This document shows positions 28,862 through 39,754 of a DNA stretch of 64,000 nucleotides, one piece after another. Positions within the stretch are counted from its first letter, which is position 1. Every line of letters begins with the position of its first letter. A program made the position numbers and the translations under genes. The notes beneath the pieces were generated by a model, which saw nothing but the letters and a program-made list of their open reading frames with translations, made no database searches and had not been told where the DNA came from. Source of the stretch: Hydractinia symbiolongicarpus (taxonomy: Eukaryota > Cnidaria > Hydrozoa > Anthoathecata > Hydractiniidae); assembly GCF_029227915.1 (NCBI RefSeq), contig NC_079880.1, positions 33,723,501-33,787,500 of the forward strand, in the 5' to 3' direction.

Positions 28862-29745
28862 TGGTTCTTGAGAAATTAAAAGTTTGAAATTGTTAACCTT
28901 TTCATATACACAGAAAACATGTTTTTTATCACACTTCTACGAAATATAAAGTTCTACTACTTCTATGAAGGCATGGAGAATTAGTGTCTACTATTTGATT
29001 CAGGGGTGTTAAAAAGATCGCACATGACTGAAGTGAATCTATGTACTCACCATATATTATGCTATATATAACAATTTATTATTATTGAACAAATATTTTG
29101 GTTGACTTACACAGCAATATATGCGTACTTTAAGGGTTTTAGGAAACTTTGCAAATTTAAGATGACAAACACTATTTTTTTTCTTTAATACGGTCTTGAA
29201 ATATTTAGTAACATTATCCTCATAATTTACTTTATGGGGTATTAATTTGGATTGTGAAATTGAAAATGGAGCGTTTGATGGTCCCTAAATTTCGCGAATT
29301 TTCCTGCTTGCAAAAGTTTCTTCCCTTTGTAATTGATACATATAGATATAGAGCATTCCACATTTACAAAATTTTGTGTAATTTTTTTTCTTCTTTTCTT
29401 ATAGGTCAAGCGGTTTACTTGGTTATTTGTTTACACACGTTTACTTTGTTACTATTTAATCTCTTGTCAGACTTGGACACTACCTTGATCTTACAATATA
29501 CTTTACATATATATAACTTATAGGATAGATTTTTTTTACAATAAAAAATAATATAAAAAATTTATAGTTAGCAAGATAATTTTACTGTTTTTATGATCTA
29601 GGCGTATCATTGCTATTGCAACTTTCGGTTCAATCACTCAACTCAGTTCAGAACTACTGTTTCTGAAGAAATTTTCTCGCTCTTATTAAGACCAGCTCCA
29701 TTCTGTTCAATTTTTGTGTAAATATTACTTTGGCTTTTCTAATGG
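28862..29745. other. AT-rich spacer without recognised gene
   Basis: AT-rich, with T-runs. An 89-codon ORF at 29254 has no recognisable domain. Confidence 0.5.
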
Positions 29746-29754
29746 CTAGTGACA

Positions 29755-30780
29755 GGGCATGTCAACCCAGATAAAATAGTAATGGGCTCATTTCATCAAG
29801 GTTATTCTAGATTTGGAGAATCAGCGGGTAGCCAATGGATGTGCAATGCTTTATGGGCCATCTGTTACTCTTCTATTGCGTCTATGCGTTACTGGACTGA
29901 ATGGGATCTTCATCGTGTTTTGACACTAGGGAATGATCTTTATATCAGCCTAGGTTACACCAGTCAATATCTTGCTTTAGACGACCTGCCTAATTTAATT
30001 GCAACTGAAAACGGGCATATTCAAATTGAAAAGTCAGATTCCTATTTATTTGAACTTTCAAGAAATAGTACTTCTTTTCTCCGTGCCCATGAATATGCCA
30101 ATGGTGGCATTATAGTTGCTGGCGGTTTCCGCACTTCGTATATATCGTGTAATGGGGTTGTGTATGTGTTTGACTCTCATAGTCACGATTTGCTAGGCTT
30201 ACCACACCATTCCGGTACATCAGTTCTTTTGAAATTCAACTCTACCAGGGAAGCTGAGTCATACATTAAGTATTTATATCTATCACATTTTCAAAACGAA
30301 AGATTGTTCTGTGACTTGCAACATTTTAATATTAATATTACGGATGCTGAAAAAACATATTTGCAAAAAACATTTCAAAAAGGGAAAATTAATGCTCGAA
30401 AGAGTGAAAACGCCACACGAATAAATTGGAGTGACAAGATGCTCAATCCGACAGAAAAGGATCGTCTCAAAAAAGCTGCTTTGAATGCTAGTCTTTCTAA
30501 GGAGAAAATAAAAACTTTGAATGAAAAAAAGAGGGTTATGATGGCCGATTTCCGAGCAAATCTTTCCACAGAAGAAAAAGAAACTTTGAATAAAAAAATA
30601 GGGTTGCAATGGCTAATTTCCGATCAAAACTCTCCGCGGAAGAAAAAACAACTTTGAATAAAAAAGATAGGATCAGAATGGCCGCTTTCCGAGCACAGAA
30701 TCGGGTTTACAAATCAAGGAATCGATTGATAGAGGCTTTCAAAGATCAAAAAGTTTTGATATTTAGATCATGAGATAGCA
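29755..30780 (+). pseudogene. Peptidase C76-like (herpesvirus-tegument-protease-like) domain from a mobile element, decayed
   Basis: An open frame of about 300 codons begins after an AG at 29757-29758 without its own clear ATG. It has a FHQG...RFGE.AG.QW.CNAL start and a VYVFDSHSHDLLGLP stretch, the Cys-box and His-box regions of C76-like cysteine proteases found in several large animal transposons. The position just after Gln, where I expect the catalytic Cys, is Trp, one base from Cys. The C-terminal part has three repeats of the type MAxFRxxLSxEEKxTLNKK. A one-base frameshift in the second ends the main frame at 30657, while the repeat continues in another frame to about 30771. Probably a dead element fragment. 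Confidence 0.55.
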
Positions 30781-30825
30781 TGAGTTGAAAAATTTCTACA
30801 CAATAATTATCTCACGCTATCTCAT
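30770..30825. repeat. Hairpin at the end of the C76-like fragment
   Basis: ATGAGATAGCATGAG (30770-30784) pairs with CTCACGCTATCTCAT (30811-30825), 14 of 15 bases, with a 26-bp loop. It could be the terminal hairpin of the element carrying the protease. Confidence 0.5.
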
Positions 30826-31579
30826 AGTGGAAACCAAGCATAAGAAGTTAAACGTTATTTGAACTAATATCGTTATTCAGAGAATAGTGGGTATATTTTA
30901 CTATTTTGAAGCGGAAGAAAATTTTCTTTCTTACTTTCCTGGACGAACAATTCTCACTCACAGATTTAAAGTTCTCAGTCGCGCTGACCTCAAGGCCTAA
31001 GGGTCTCTAGTTTAGCAATGACTTGAGCTTATTGTGATCAGTGGGACGTCCAAATTGTTTGTGCAGCTTAGAGCTACTTTTTTCTTCTCTTCCAATCACT
31101 TTTTCGATAGTATATTCACACTGAATATTACTTGTGGAGTATTTGTACTAACAGTATTTGTTACAATACTGTTTGCTTTGGTGTTAAAAAAATACAATAG
31201 TGGCCGTTTGAGGTATGTTGCAGTGGAATGTCTTTACATATTAACGGTATCACCTACAAAATCCAACTTACAATTTGCATCCTTTATACTATTTGAATGA
31301 CTTTGAGCTTGCACTTTCTTGCAAACTTAGACCCTCCAGTACATTAACAGTCTAACCAGTAAAACAACCAGAATGTAATAATGCACAGTTGAGTGATTCT
31401 GACACAACTTGCTCCATAAAACATTGCTCCATAAAACATTGCTCCACACTTTTGTGAATAGTTGAACATGTACCTGTTCCTGTTGTTTCGATTTAGTGTC
31501 GGTCTGGGCAATTGTTCATGAAATCCATGATGGATTTGCAAGTATAGCATTGCATTCAGTGTCCGAATTTTACGACCAA

Positions 31580-31990
31580 GATCTTTGTCTACGTCCACAT
31601 GTATAACTCCGACTCCTGTTGGGATTCTCCCCATACAAGTTTTCCTGTCTATCTCTTCTCTATCTTTAAATCATCACTGGGCGACTGATCGCTTACAGCC
31701 AATATTTGGCCTTGATCTGCTTTTTCATATCATCATATGTCAGGGAAGGAACAGTAACTCTAATAAGATCACAAGTAGATTTTGGTAAATTTGCACTTGC
31801 TCAATGTTAATGTTAAAACTTTTTAATTTTTGATTGAGCTGTTTAAATTTATTAACATAATCAGATATTGTCATTAACTTTGGTCGTTCAAATGTCACGA
31901 ACTTTTTGTATGTATTAAGCATGGCTTGGTCTTCAGTAACACCATACAACTCTCTCAGCTTATTTTTTCACACTTTCAATCCGCCATGAT
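31580..31990 (-). pseudogene. LTR-retrotransposon gag fragment
   Basis: The minus strand encodes a LYGVTEDQA...TYKKF..F.RP..MTISDYVNKF stretch, similar in pattern to the gag remnant at 38785-39488 (KDENQ and following). It is short, with stops and no LTRs seen. The neighbouring 31344-31580 is unassigned. Confidence 0.5.
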
Positions 31991-32394
31991 CATCCTTTCA
32001 CAAAGAAGCGCAGGCTTGACGAACTCTGCCACTCAAACCTCTATTAGTTAATGGCATAAGCCATGCATTTCAATCTGAAATATATAAAGTGAAGTAGTGA
32101 CAAAGAAGACTGTTGTAAAGGATTGTCTTCCTTTGATAATTAATGATTAATTTGATAAATGACTGCTTTGAGTTGTTGTAAATTACAAAATCTGCCGCGA
32201 TTTTTAACCTCAATTTCAGGACCATTTGTCTCTTTTTGGAATGGGAATGGCAAGATTTCAGTCTCATCAGGTGAAAAATAAACTGAGTTGAGTGTGAGAT
32301 CGACAATGTCTAGTAGGGAAATCGTTAATGCGCATGCATGGAAATTGACTAAGAGATGGTAAAAGTAGTAGTAAGTAGCATACTTGCAGCCGAA

Positions 32395-32520
32395 ACAGTC
32401 AGGAATGGTGTGCGATCGCACGCCTACATGCCCACACACGTCATGTTTGAATGTTCCCGTGCGATCTTCGCATGGCAAAAAAAAACACTAAGTACCTCTG
32501 GTGTGCGCTAATCGCACACC
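32395..32520. mobile_element. Fragment related to the CAGGCC-ended DNA transposon
   Basis: GTCAGGA followed by GTGTGCGATCGCACGC and a CACACACG tract resembles the end of the transposon at 18932. A TGCGCTAATCGCACACC end lies nearby. A related end is at 34655-34745. No complete copy is evident. Confidence 0.45.
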
Positions 32521-32824
32521 AAAATAAATATTCTGTTCAATGAAGGTTTAGGGGAATAATATACGTAGCGAGGCATGATTTAATTTGTCTATTTTTTAAA
32601 TTTTCTATTTTTTTCTAAGTTTTCTTTTCTTCCTCAATTGACATAAATGATTAATGCCAATAATTGAATTAGAATTTGTGTGGCTTTTGAAATAAAATGG
32701 TTTAAATGACAAGCAAAAGAAACAGGTATGTTGCAAAACTACAAGCAAAACACGCAACTTTGCTTTCAGACCGACGTTTGAGTATGAAGCACCATGGAAG
32801 ACGCCCGTGATAATAGATAATATA

Positions 32825-32825
<1 letters not shown>

Positions 32826-32859
<34 letters not shown>

Positions 32860-32860
32860 A
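32826..32860. repeat. (ATC)n microsatellite
   Basis: About eleven ATC units. The same triplet (as GAT) ends the LINE copies at 44404 and 56680, so this may be a LINE tail in reverse orientation. Confidence 0.85.
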
Positions 32861-34650
32861 TTAGTTGTATAAAAAATTCAGTGTTCTTTTAATGTATTTT
32901 ACGGCAGTCTTATAAGAAAATCTTAATGTAAATACAAAATCTTTATACAGACTAGAGTTTAGTTTGTAGTATTCAAAGTCTTACAGAGCATTAAAATGAT
33001 ATATTTAAAGGGTGTTACGATAAGCGTACTCCACCCTGTTTATATTATTTTTCCGGAATGGTATTGACTTCCATTCGCCTTGCTGTGTTAAATATATATA
33101 ATATTTATAACGGAGGAGGGTGTTACGAAGAAATTTTTTGTCTTGTCAATTGTAGCAAAAGCAACTAATTTTGTTATAAATCGTCATAAATTTTAGACTT
33201 TTGTTTAACCACGTAACTACTTTTATGATTACAAAGTTGCGTCTAATATTTTTAGCGAATATTTCCAGCATTTTTCTTCCTGGCGAGGCCTGAAACTTGT
33301 TTAATGGTTGATGTATTGGATGCGTGCTACTTTTTATCTCGTTTCCTTTTTATAGCTTTGCACCCAGTCTTTGAAGATTCAGATTCGCCAAACACAGATA
33401 AGAATTTACTCTACAACCATAGCCAAAGAAAAACGTTAAAAAGACAATAGAGGAATGTTAACATCTTTTGCTTGTCTTGAGAAAGGTTGAAAGAACAAAG
33501 CAATTTTTACAATCAAGTGCAAATTATTATTCCACTAGAACTTATCTTCATCCCTTTTTATTCAGTTCTTCCTTCGTATTTTATGTTTCATCAGCATAAG
33601 AAGCTGTGAACTCTTAACTTGAAAGTGATTCGACACTTGATTGGGATGATTGTAATGAATTTAAACCACTTTGAGAAGAAGATAATATGTACACAGTGTG
33701 ATGTCACAAATAAAATATGTACGAATCAACTTGGTGTTTTTTCAAATATGGCAGTGACTATGTAATTATCGCTTATTAGGATAAAATTTGTACAAAAAAA
33801 AAACACTGAAGAATTTGTGCCATGTTGTTTTCCTGATATGTAAGAATGTTGTGATAACAAGATGACACATTTCGTCTTTTTTTAGGTTTTCTTGTTTGCT
33901 TACGCACTCACACCTTTTATTGTAGCTTTTGAAATGTCACATATACAGCAAGCCAAAAAAACTAACCCACCTAAAAATATTGCAATGTTACTGTGCCTTT
34001 TTTCTGTTTAACCTGACAGCGTATTTTAGCCTTTTAATCGTTTTTGCACATCTTTACTTTTTCCCTTTCCTTAATGGAATCTGGAATTTTTAGAAATTAT
34101 TTGTGTTTTTATGTGAGAATTACTTTATTTTAGTTTTATACATAATAAAAATAACAAAGAATGAAAGCAATGATGAAAACAACGTAAGTTATATCTTTAA
34201 AGGGATTGTCCACTACAAAATAAATATTTGGTTACTGTAATCTTCACATGCTTTGTTACTAAGCTTCGACTATCTTGTTATTCAGGGCACACACAAAAAG
34301 TACTGGGTTAACACGTTTTAAGAACACTGTAAGGTCTTTACTATGATTGTTGTAATCCCAAAATTTCTTGAGAAGTCTTTACTCTCATGAAAGTAAAAAA
34401 TCACTAATAAAAGTTAAATAAATGTAGTTTCTTATGGTACAAAATGTTTATTGATTTTTTGTTTGTTTTAATGCAATTAAAAAAAACGCTCAAAGTCAAA
34501 GCAAGTTCCAGTGCTTCCATTTTATGTCCTTTCGTTCAGCACAATCTTGCCTAGAATATGCTATCACATTTTGTTTTAAAATACATTGTTTGATTTCGTA
34601 TTTTTTTTTATCAATATCTCATATTTTTAATTCCTAGGGCAATAACTTCA
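32861..34650. other. AT-rich spacer without recognised gene
   Basis: No coding pattern, RNA gene or clear repeat can be supported here. It contains many short T-runs and no ORF of 60 codons or more. Confidence 0.5.
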
Positions 34651-34654
34651 CAGC

Positions 34655-34745
34655 ATTTTTCAGGAGAGGCGTGCGATCGCACGCGCACGCCTGTACATGC
34701 CTAAATCGTTTCAGCATGTGGTTAATCGCACGCCTGAAAAATAAA
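34655..34745. mobile_element. Second fragment related to the CAGGCC-ended DNA transposon
   Basis: TCAGGAG-AGGCGTGCGATCGCACGCGCACGCC, then AATCGCACGCCTGAAAAATA, has the same subterminal words as 18940-18980 and 32395-32520. Confidence 0.45.
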
Positions 34746-35212
34746 TATTGAGTTTTCAAAACCAACCTATAAAATCCATTTTGAAATAATTTTGGAGACT
34801 TGTCAGACAAAACGTCCGATAAAGTTCCGTCTTGGTCGGACACTTTTAGATCTCAGAAATTCCACAAGCAAGCCTATTCATAGCCAACCTGACCATCCTA
34901 GCTAATTCACCGACTCCTGACTTAGTTAAAAGAACTACATAGACATAAATCTCTTTTGTCTGGCCCCTTCGTCGATGGTAACCAGGTCTTACCAAGAAAT
35001 TCAGGCATGCGGTTCTTAACTAATGCAGAGGTGGACGCTGACGGAGCACGGATGAAGCAAGTCTGCAAATATGCACTTACAGGCGGAATAGACATTTTAT
35101 CATGGATTTAATTTTTAGATAATTTCTTTATTTGACAAAACAATTGGAAACCATAGCAGGTCCGAATTTAATGGATTTTTTTCTTTATGTCTGTAAAAAC
35201 AAAACCTATGTG

Positions 35213-35475
35213 CGGCGATAGAAATGTTTTTTTTAGATCGCATTTTCAAAAGTTTTAAAACGAAAAACGACGATAGAAATGTTTTTTTAGATCGCATTTT
35301 AAAAGTTTAAAAACGAAAAACGGCGATAGAAATGTTTTTTTAGATCGCATTTTCAAAAGTTTAAAAACGAAAAACGGTGATAGAAATGTTTTTTAAGATC
35401 GCATTTTAAAAGTATAAAAACGAAAAACGGCGAGAGAAATGTTTTTTTAAGATCGCATTTTAAAAGTTTAAAAAT
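35213..35475 (-). repeat. ~56-bp satellite array, reverse orientation
   Basis: About five units that are the reverse complement of the array at 21103-21440 (GATCGCATTTTAAAAGTTTA + AAAACGAAAAACGGCGATAG). Confidence 0.9.
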
Positions 35476-35745
35476 GAAATATAATTCGAATGACAATTCG
35501 TATGAAAGAGAATATAATTCGTATGACAATTAGTATGAAAATCGTATAAAAGAGAATATAATTCGTATGACAATTCGTATGAAAATTGTATAAAAGAGAA
35601 TATAATTTGTATGACAATTCGTATGAAAATCGTATAAAGAGAATATAATTCGTATGACAATTCGTATGAAAATCGTATAAAATTCGTATTAGATTTTTTA
35701 AAAATCGTATAACTATTTAACACTATACGAATTTTATACGATTTT
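35476..35745. repeat. ~45-57-bp minisatellite (ATTCGTATGA/CGTATAAAA)
   Basis: Four to five units of GAGAATATAATTCGTATGAC + AATTCGTATGAAAATCGTAT directly follow the satellite array, then decay into CGTATA-rich sequence. No function seen. Confidence 0.8.
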
Positions 35746-35812
35746 TATACGAATTAAAAGCAATTAAATTCGTATATAATCGTATAAAATATCATACAAA
35801 ATTTGTAGACGA

Positions 35813-35886
35813 CCACTCTAACAGTGTTTCCAACACTGAAGTCGCTATATCCTGTATAAATATTCGGGATAATAATAATAATAAAG
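35813..35886 (+). mobile_element. SINE tail fragment
   Basis: ACAGTGTTTCCAACACTGAA followed by a TGTATAAATATTC word and an AAT-repeat end matches the tail of SINE 2 near 47090-47145. The tRNA-like head is absent. Confidence 0.6.
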
Positions 35887-36925
35887 AGAAAAATATTTTA
35901 TTAGACTGCACAAGTTCTTATAAAGAGCATGTGGAAACTGGTGATGGGTATTTTTTGATGGGTATTAGTTCCCAGGGGTTGATCCAGAGTTTCTTTTAAG
36001 TGGCTGTATGCCCTGCAGGAAGCGCAGCAGGCGAAAATTTTTTTCGAGATTTTGCAGGGGTTTTTAGATTGGCTAAAATAGCCTTACCTGGAAATTAGAA
36101 ACACAAAATGTCTTTATAAAACTGTTAATATTTCCCAGGCAAAATACAAAATTTATGAACGATGGCCACCATATTTTTTCATATCTCTTTCATTGAATAA
36201 AGTTTTTATCAAACTTGTCTCGTTTATAGGTGAACGGTCATATAGTTGTCCAAACTCATAATCCAATACGAACGCTAGTAATACACACCGATGAGCGATC
36301 AAAGAAATCTGCCATTTTGATTTTAACGTCTAATAAGATCGCGCTTTGAATAATCATTTAATCAATAAAAAGTGAACCTTGTTACCATGCTTCTATTCAT
36401 TAACATGTTTTGTTGAAAGTTTCTTTCCTTAAAAATTAAAATATATGTTTGTTCTGGGCAGGTCTTTGTGCCTTGTTAGTTTCATGGAATGAGGTATTGT
36501 TAAAATCATAAACTGCAAAAGTTTATTCCTATGAATTATTTAAAAATGCTTACTGTGAAAGTTAGTTCCAAATATTTAGTGATTTTAGTACCACAAAATT
36601 TTCCCAACTTCTCCTTATAGGCATTGGAGTGTTTATCATCAACTTTTTAGAAGCCTTCTTCAACGTAGCGCATTGTGGTTCTTTTATAAGTGAAACGAAG
36701 ACGTAGTAATATCTTAGTCTGATTACTTTACAAAATTCATTTAAACCCTTTAAAAGTCTAAATATCTTTTATTTTATCCTCCATTGTGGTCGCCATTTGC
36801 ATTTAAAAACAAAAGTAATCATTACAGATTTTGATAGAATCATCTAATTTGTGACTCTACTTTCGCATGGTACATCTAGCACAATTCATAAATACACTTC
36901 TTTTTAAATGTTTATTTATTTGCAG

Positions 36926-36977
36926 ATTCTCCCAAGATAAGGTATTAGAAGAATTTTATACTGGTGGCAAGGTTGAG
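36926..36977 (+). CDS. TBL3: TBL3/UTP13, first recognised exon (likely exon 2)
   Basis: The exon lies between a TTTGCAG acceptor and a GTTAGT donor and reads FSQDKVLEEFYTGGKVE in the second frame. This matches the N-terminal region of transducin beta-like 3 (yeast Utp13), a tandem WD40 protein of the UTP-B part of the nucleolar small-subunit processome, needed for early cleavage of pre-18S rRNA. One base completes a codon from an upstream exon with the start codon, which I could not find. The following intron is about 10 kb and full of retroelements. It belongs with exons at 47220, 47405, 48221, 55417, 55993 and 62631. Confidence 0.8.
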
Positions 36978-37931
36978 GTTAGTTTTTTACTTGCAGTAAT
37001 GTTCATTTTCTTTTTTTCTTATGTTTCAAGTGTTTATTCTAATTTTACTTTACAAATATTTTTACTTGTGTACAACAGGATTGTATTGACAGCAGTTTTC
37101 CTAATCTGAAACATATAAATAAATGATGAACGAGAATAAATAAATATATTGATGACACAATAGCTTATAATTTTTTTGATATATTGTTACTATATCATAA
37201 GAAATTGAATTTAAGCATTCCTACTGTTTCATATGACTCCAAAGTGGCATAAATACAAAGTTTACTGCCTCAAAATATGTATATTTGGTATCAATATTAA
37301 TAATATCAATATTTGGTACATACAATATAAGAAAAAGAAAATTATGCTGGTGGAGGGTCTATAGCAATTCCAGAAATTATCAAGACTATGTTAAATATAA
37401 AAGAACATTGAACACAGCTACTAAAGAAATAAAACATGCCAAAAGATCATTCAAACAAAAATTAGCGAAAAACATTAAAACAGACCCCAAAGCATTCTAC
37501 AAATACGCAAGAAGCAAAATAAAAACCAAGGATACAGTAGGGCCAGTGCAGGACTCAGATGGTAACATTATTCACGATTATTTAAAAACTGCTAATATAT
37601 TTAACAAATACTTCGCCTCAGTTTTTACACAAGAATTGTTGACAGAACTTCCTGAGCCTCGCCAAATGTATTTCGGAGACCCGAAACTTGAGTCCATTGA
37701 AATCACAGTTGAAGGTGTCTGCAACAAACTAAATGCATTATTGCTAAACATATCACCAGGCCCTGACACAATATATCCAACTGTACTAAAAGAAATGTCA
37801 TCGGAACTATGTGAACCATTGTCAATATTATTCAAGGAAAGCACTAAAACAAAAATTGTACCTAAAGATTGGTTGAAAGTGTTAAACTCGCAATATGTGT
37901 ATGATGTATTACGATCAATCCTTGACAACAG

Positions 37932-38225
37932 TCATCTTGAACCCAATAAAAGTTGCACTAAATCTAAAGCCACACACTGACGACATTGGTAAGCCAACAA
38001 TAGGACGTGGTCTTGGTTTTCTATACTTAAGGCATACTTTACAAGAGTGTGAGACATTATCATTAATTTCATGATTTCACTCCGGTCCTCTAAAAAGGAA
38101 TTTGATGCTTTAATAAGAGATTTTAATTTCTCAGCACTTGGATGACAGAACTGACAATGAAGTTTCACGATCTTGTTTTTTTTGGATTTTTCACTTGCGC
38201 ATACAAAGGCAACTTGAGGAAGCAA
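37932..38225 (-). pseudogene. LTR retrotransposon integrase zinc-binding start, truncated
   Basis: The frame includes KLHCQFCHPSAEKL, a His/Cys integrase N-terminal zinc-binding part, then loses similarity and runs into the 24-bp LTR remnant at 37880-37903. Confidence 0.5.
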
Positions 38226-38614
38226 ATGGTCATTTCATCTAAGTCTATTCTGTTGATGTTTATAGGTATGCAACAGTGACCTGTTGTGGTAAATTTTAAA
38301 GGATGGCATTCTCCGAACATTTTAACAGTATCGTTGCTAAAATCTAAAACTGCATCTGCTTTTCTCATAGATGTTTGACTCAAAAGCAAAGGTATTTCAT
38401 TGGGTACAACTTCTGTTTCTAGATTAACCTCTTTTGAACCAATGATTACTCGTTTTATGAAACAAACTGCTTCGCTATCTCCAAATTTAAATCTTGTTTC
38501 ACCTGGATACTCTTCTGGCAGTTTATCACTATCAATATTATCAATGAAACATTGGTACCAATTCTTACCACAGACTGTTTTGGTACAACCACAGTCTAAA
38601 ACTGCACATGACAA
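38165..38614 (-). pseudogene. LTR retrotransposon protease region
   Basis: A 149-codon open piece begins with AVLDCGCTKTVCG, an aspartic-protease-like active-site stretch (Asp-Cys-Gly in place of Asp-Ser/Thr-Gly), and continues with EIPLLLS and a FTTTGHCCIP end. It lies downstream of gag as expected. Confidence 0.6.
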
Positions 38615-38784
38615 AGTTTCACCAACAAGGGATTACATTTCCCTTTCTTTAATTTTAGAAAATATGTAACTTTTGAACGACTCTCTTCCATTTTTATATC
38701 TTCAGACTCCTGATTCTCATAAGAATGGGGACAATTCACAGCCCAGTGATAAATGGACTGACAAATATTGCACTTTGAAATATT

Positions 38785-39490
38785 TCAAAATTCATCAGGC
38801 GGATTCATTACTCTGTTACCGGATCTGGTTTTCCTCCATCCATATCTTTGATTTGGTGCTGCAGCCCTTCCTCTTTTAAACCTTGAACGCTGATATCCAC
38901 CTCTTTTAGTCAAGTAATTCTGCTCCGTAGAATCTGCACTTGCCTGTAAAACAGGCTCTATCTTTATAGCATCATTTGACACAGATGAGGTCACAGTATC
39001 ACCAAATATTTTCTTCAACTGCAATACCATTGAATCATAGCGTAATTCATTTATAGTTGCTCTAGCCAACTGTTGCTGCTCTGGTGTAAGATTAGCTCTT
39101 TGTAAAACTCGGTATGCCAAAACTCCATCAGGAAGTTCCATACGGTGAACTTGGATTTTGATATAATCGTTCAAACTCTAAAAGGTAATCATTCATGCTC
39201 ATCTCAGAGGGTCGTTTAAATTTTTCAAAGGTTTCATAACCCAGTTTGATTTTCATCCTTTAGGTAAATTTTGTCCAATCTGTCAGTAATAGCTTTTACC
39301 CCAGTTGTGGCACTGATTTGTTCAATTTCCAATTCTAATACGGCTTCTTTAGCTTTTCCTTTCAAACCCATGAATATAGCTGGCCATTGTTTTTCTGCTT
39401 TAGTTCTGTGAGTGCTTGCCATATTTGAACTTCTTTTTTCCAGTCTTTGTAACTGGACTCTGTATTCAATGATGGTGGGGGTACCCAACT
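38785..39490 (-). pseudogene. LTR retrotransposon gag region, frameshifted
   Basis: Two open pieces (39488-39234 and 39174-38785) give a helical gag: coiled LQRLEKR start, a KDENQ motif, ELPDGVLAYRVL, a basic RGGYQRSRFKRGR stretch and a zinc-knuckle remnant beyond 38785. A frame break lies around 39180-39230. The pattern suits a Ty1/copia-like gag, but clade assignment is tentative. Confidence 0.6.
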
Positions 39491-39526
39491 TTTCGACATT
39501 TCTCTATGATACTTTGCAATTTTATT

Positions 39527-39538
39527 CCTCTGCTACCA
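39527..39538 (-). promoter_or_regulatory. Primer-binding site for initiator Met tRNA
   Basis: On the minus strand TGGTAGCAGAGG lies 2 bases inside the LTR. It is complementary to the 3' end of animal initiator methionine tRNA (which ends CCTCTGCTACCA). Position and match are those of a retroelement primer site. Confidence 0.85.
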
Positions 39539-39540
39539 TT

Positions 39541-39754
39541 TGTTAAACTCGCAATATGTGTATGACTAACCTGTAGGTTATCTTCACAGTTCTCTTAATA
39601 ACGCAACACCAAATAAACCCAATTGATTTACACACAACACAATATATACCACTATTATAAACACAATGATTTCACCAGCAAGATTGGTTCAACACAAGTA
39701 AACCCCACCACCAATTGATTCTTATTAGTAATCGCCTAGAATGGAAGATTAACA
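39541..39754 (-). repeat. 5' long terminal repeat (214 bp)
   Basis: Bounded by TG and CA in + orientation. Its TGTTAAACTCGCAATATGTG end recurs at 37880 as the remnant of the other LTR. Confidence 0.85.

Larger units (their letters stand above)
37880..39754 (-). mobile_element. LTR retrotransposon, truncated, nested in LINE
   Basis: It starts TGTTAAACTCG and ends GATTAACA (TG...CA). GAAAG flanks both sides (37875-37879 and 39755-39759), the 5-bp duplication typical of retroviral-type integration. It reads on the minus strand: complete 5' LTR at the right, primer site, gag, protease, start of integrase. On the left only 24 bp of the 3' LTR remain, so most of integrase, all reverse transcriptase and the rest of the LTR are missing. 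Confidence 0.88.

Noticed and set aside
32605-32859. ORF with a poly-Met start
   Set aside because: The Met run is the ATC microsatellite read on the minus strand; the rest has no coding pattern.
36867-37109. ORF starting at 36867 as the TBL3 N-terminus
   Set aside because: The codons before 36926 are intron-like with a polypyrimidine tract and TTTGCAG, and the part after 36977 does not continue TBL3. The in-frame ATG is probably chance.
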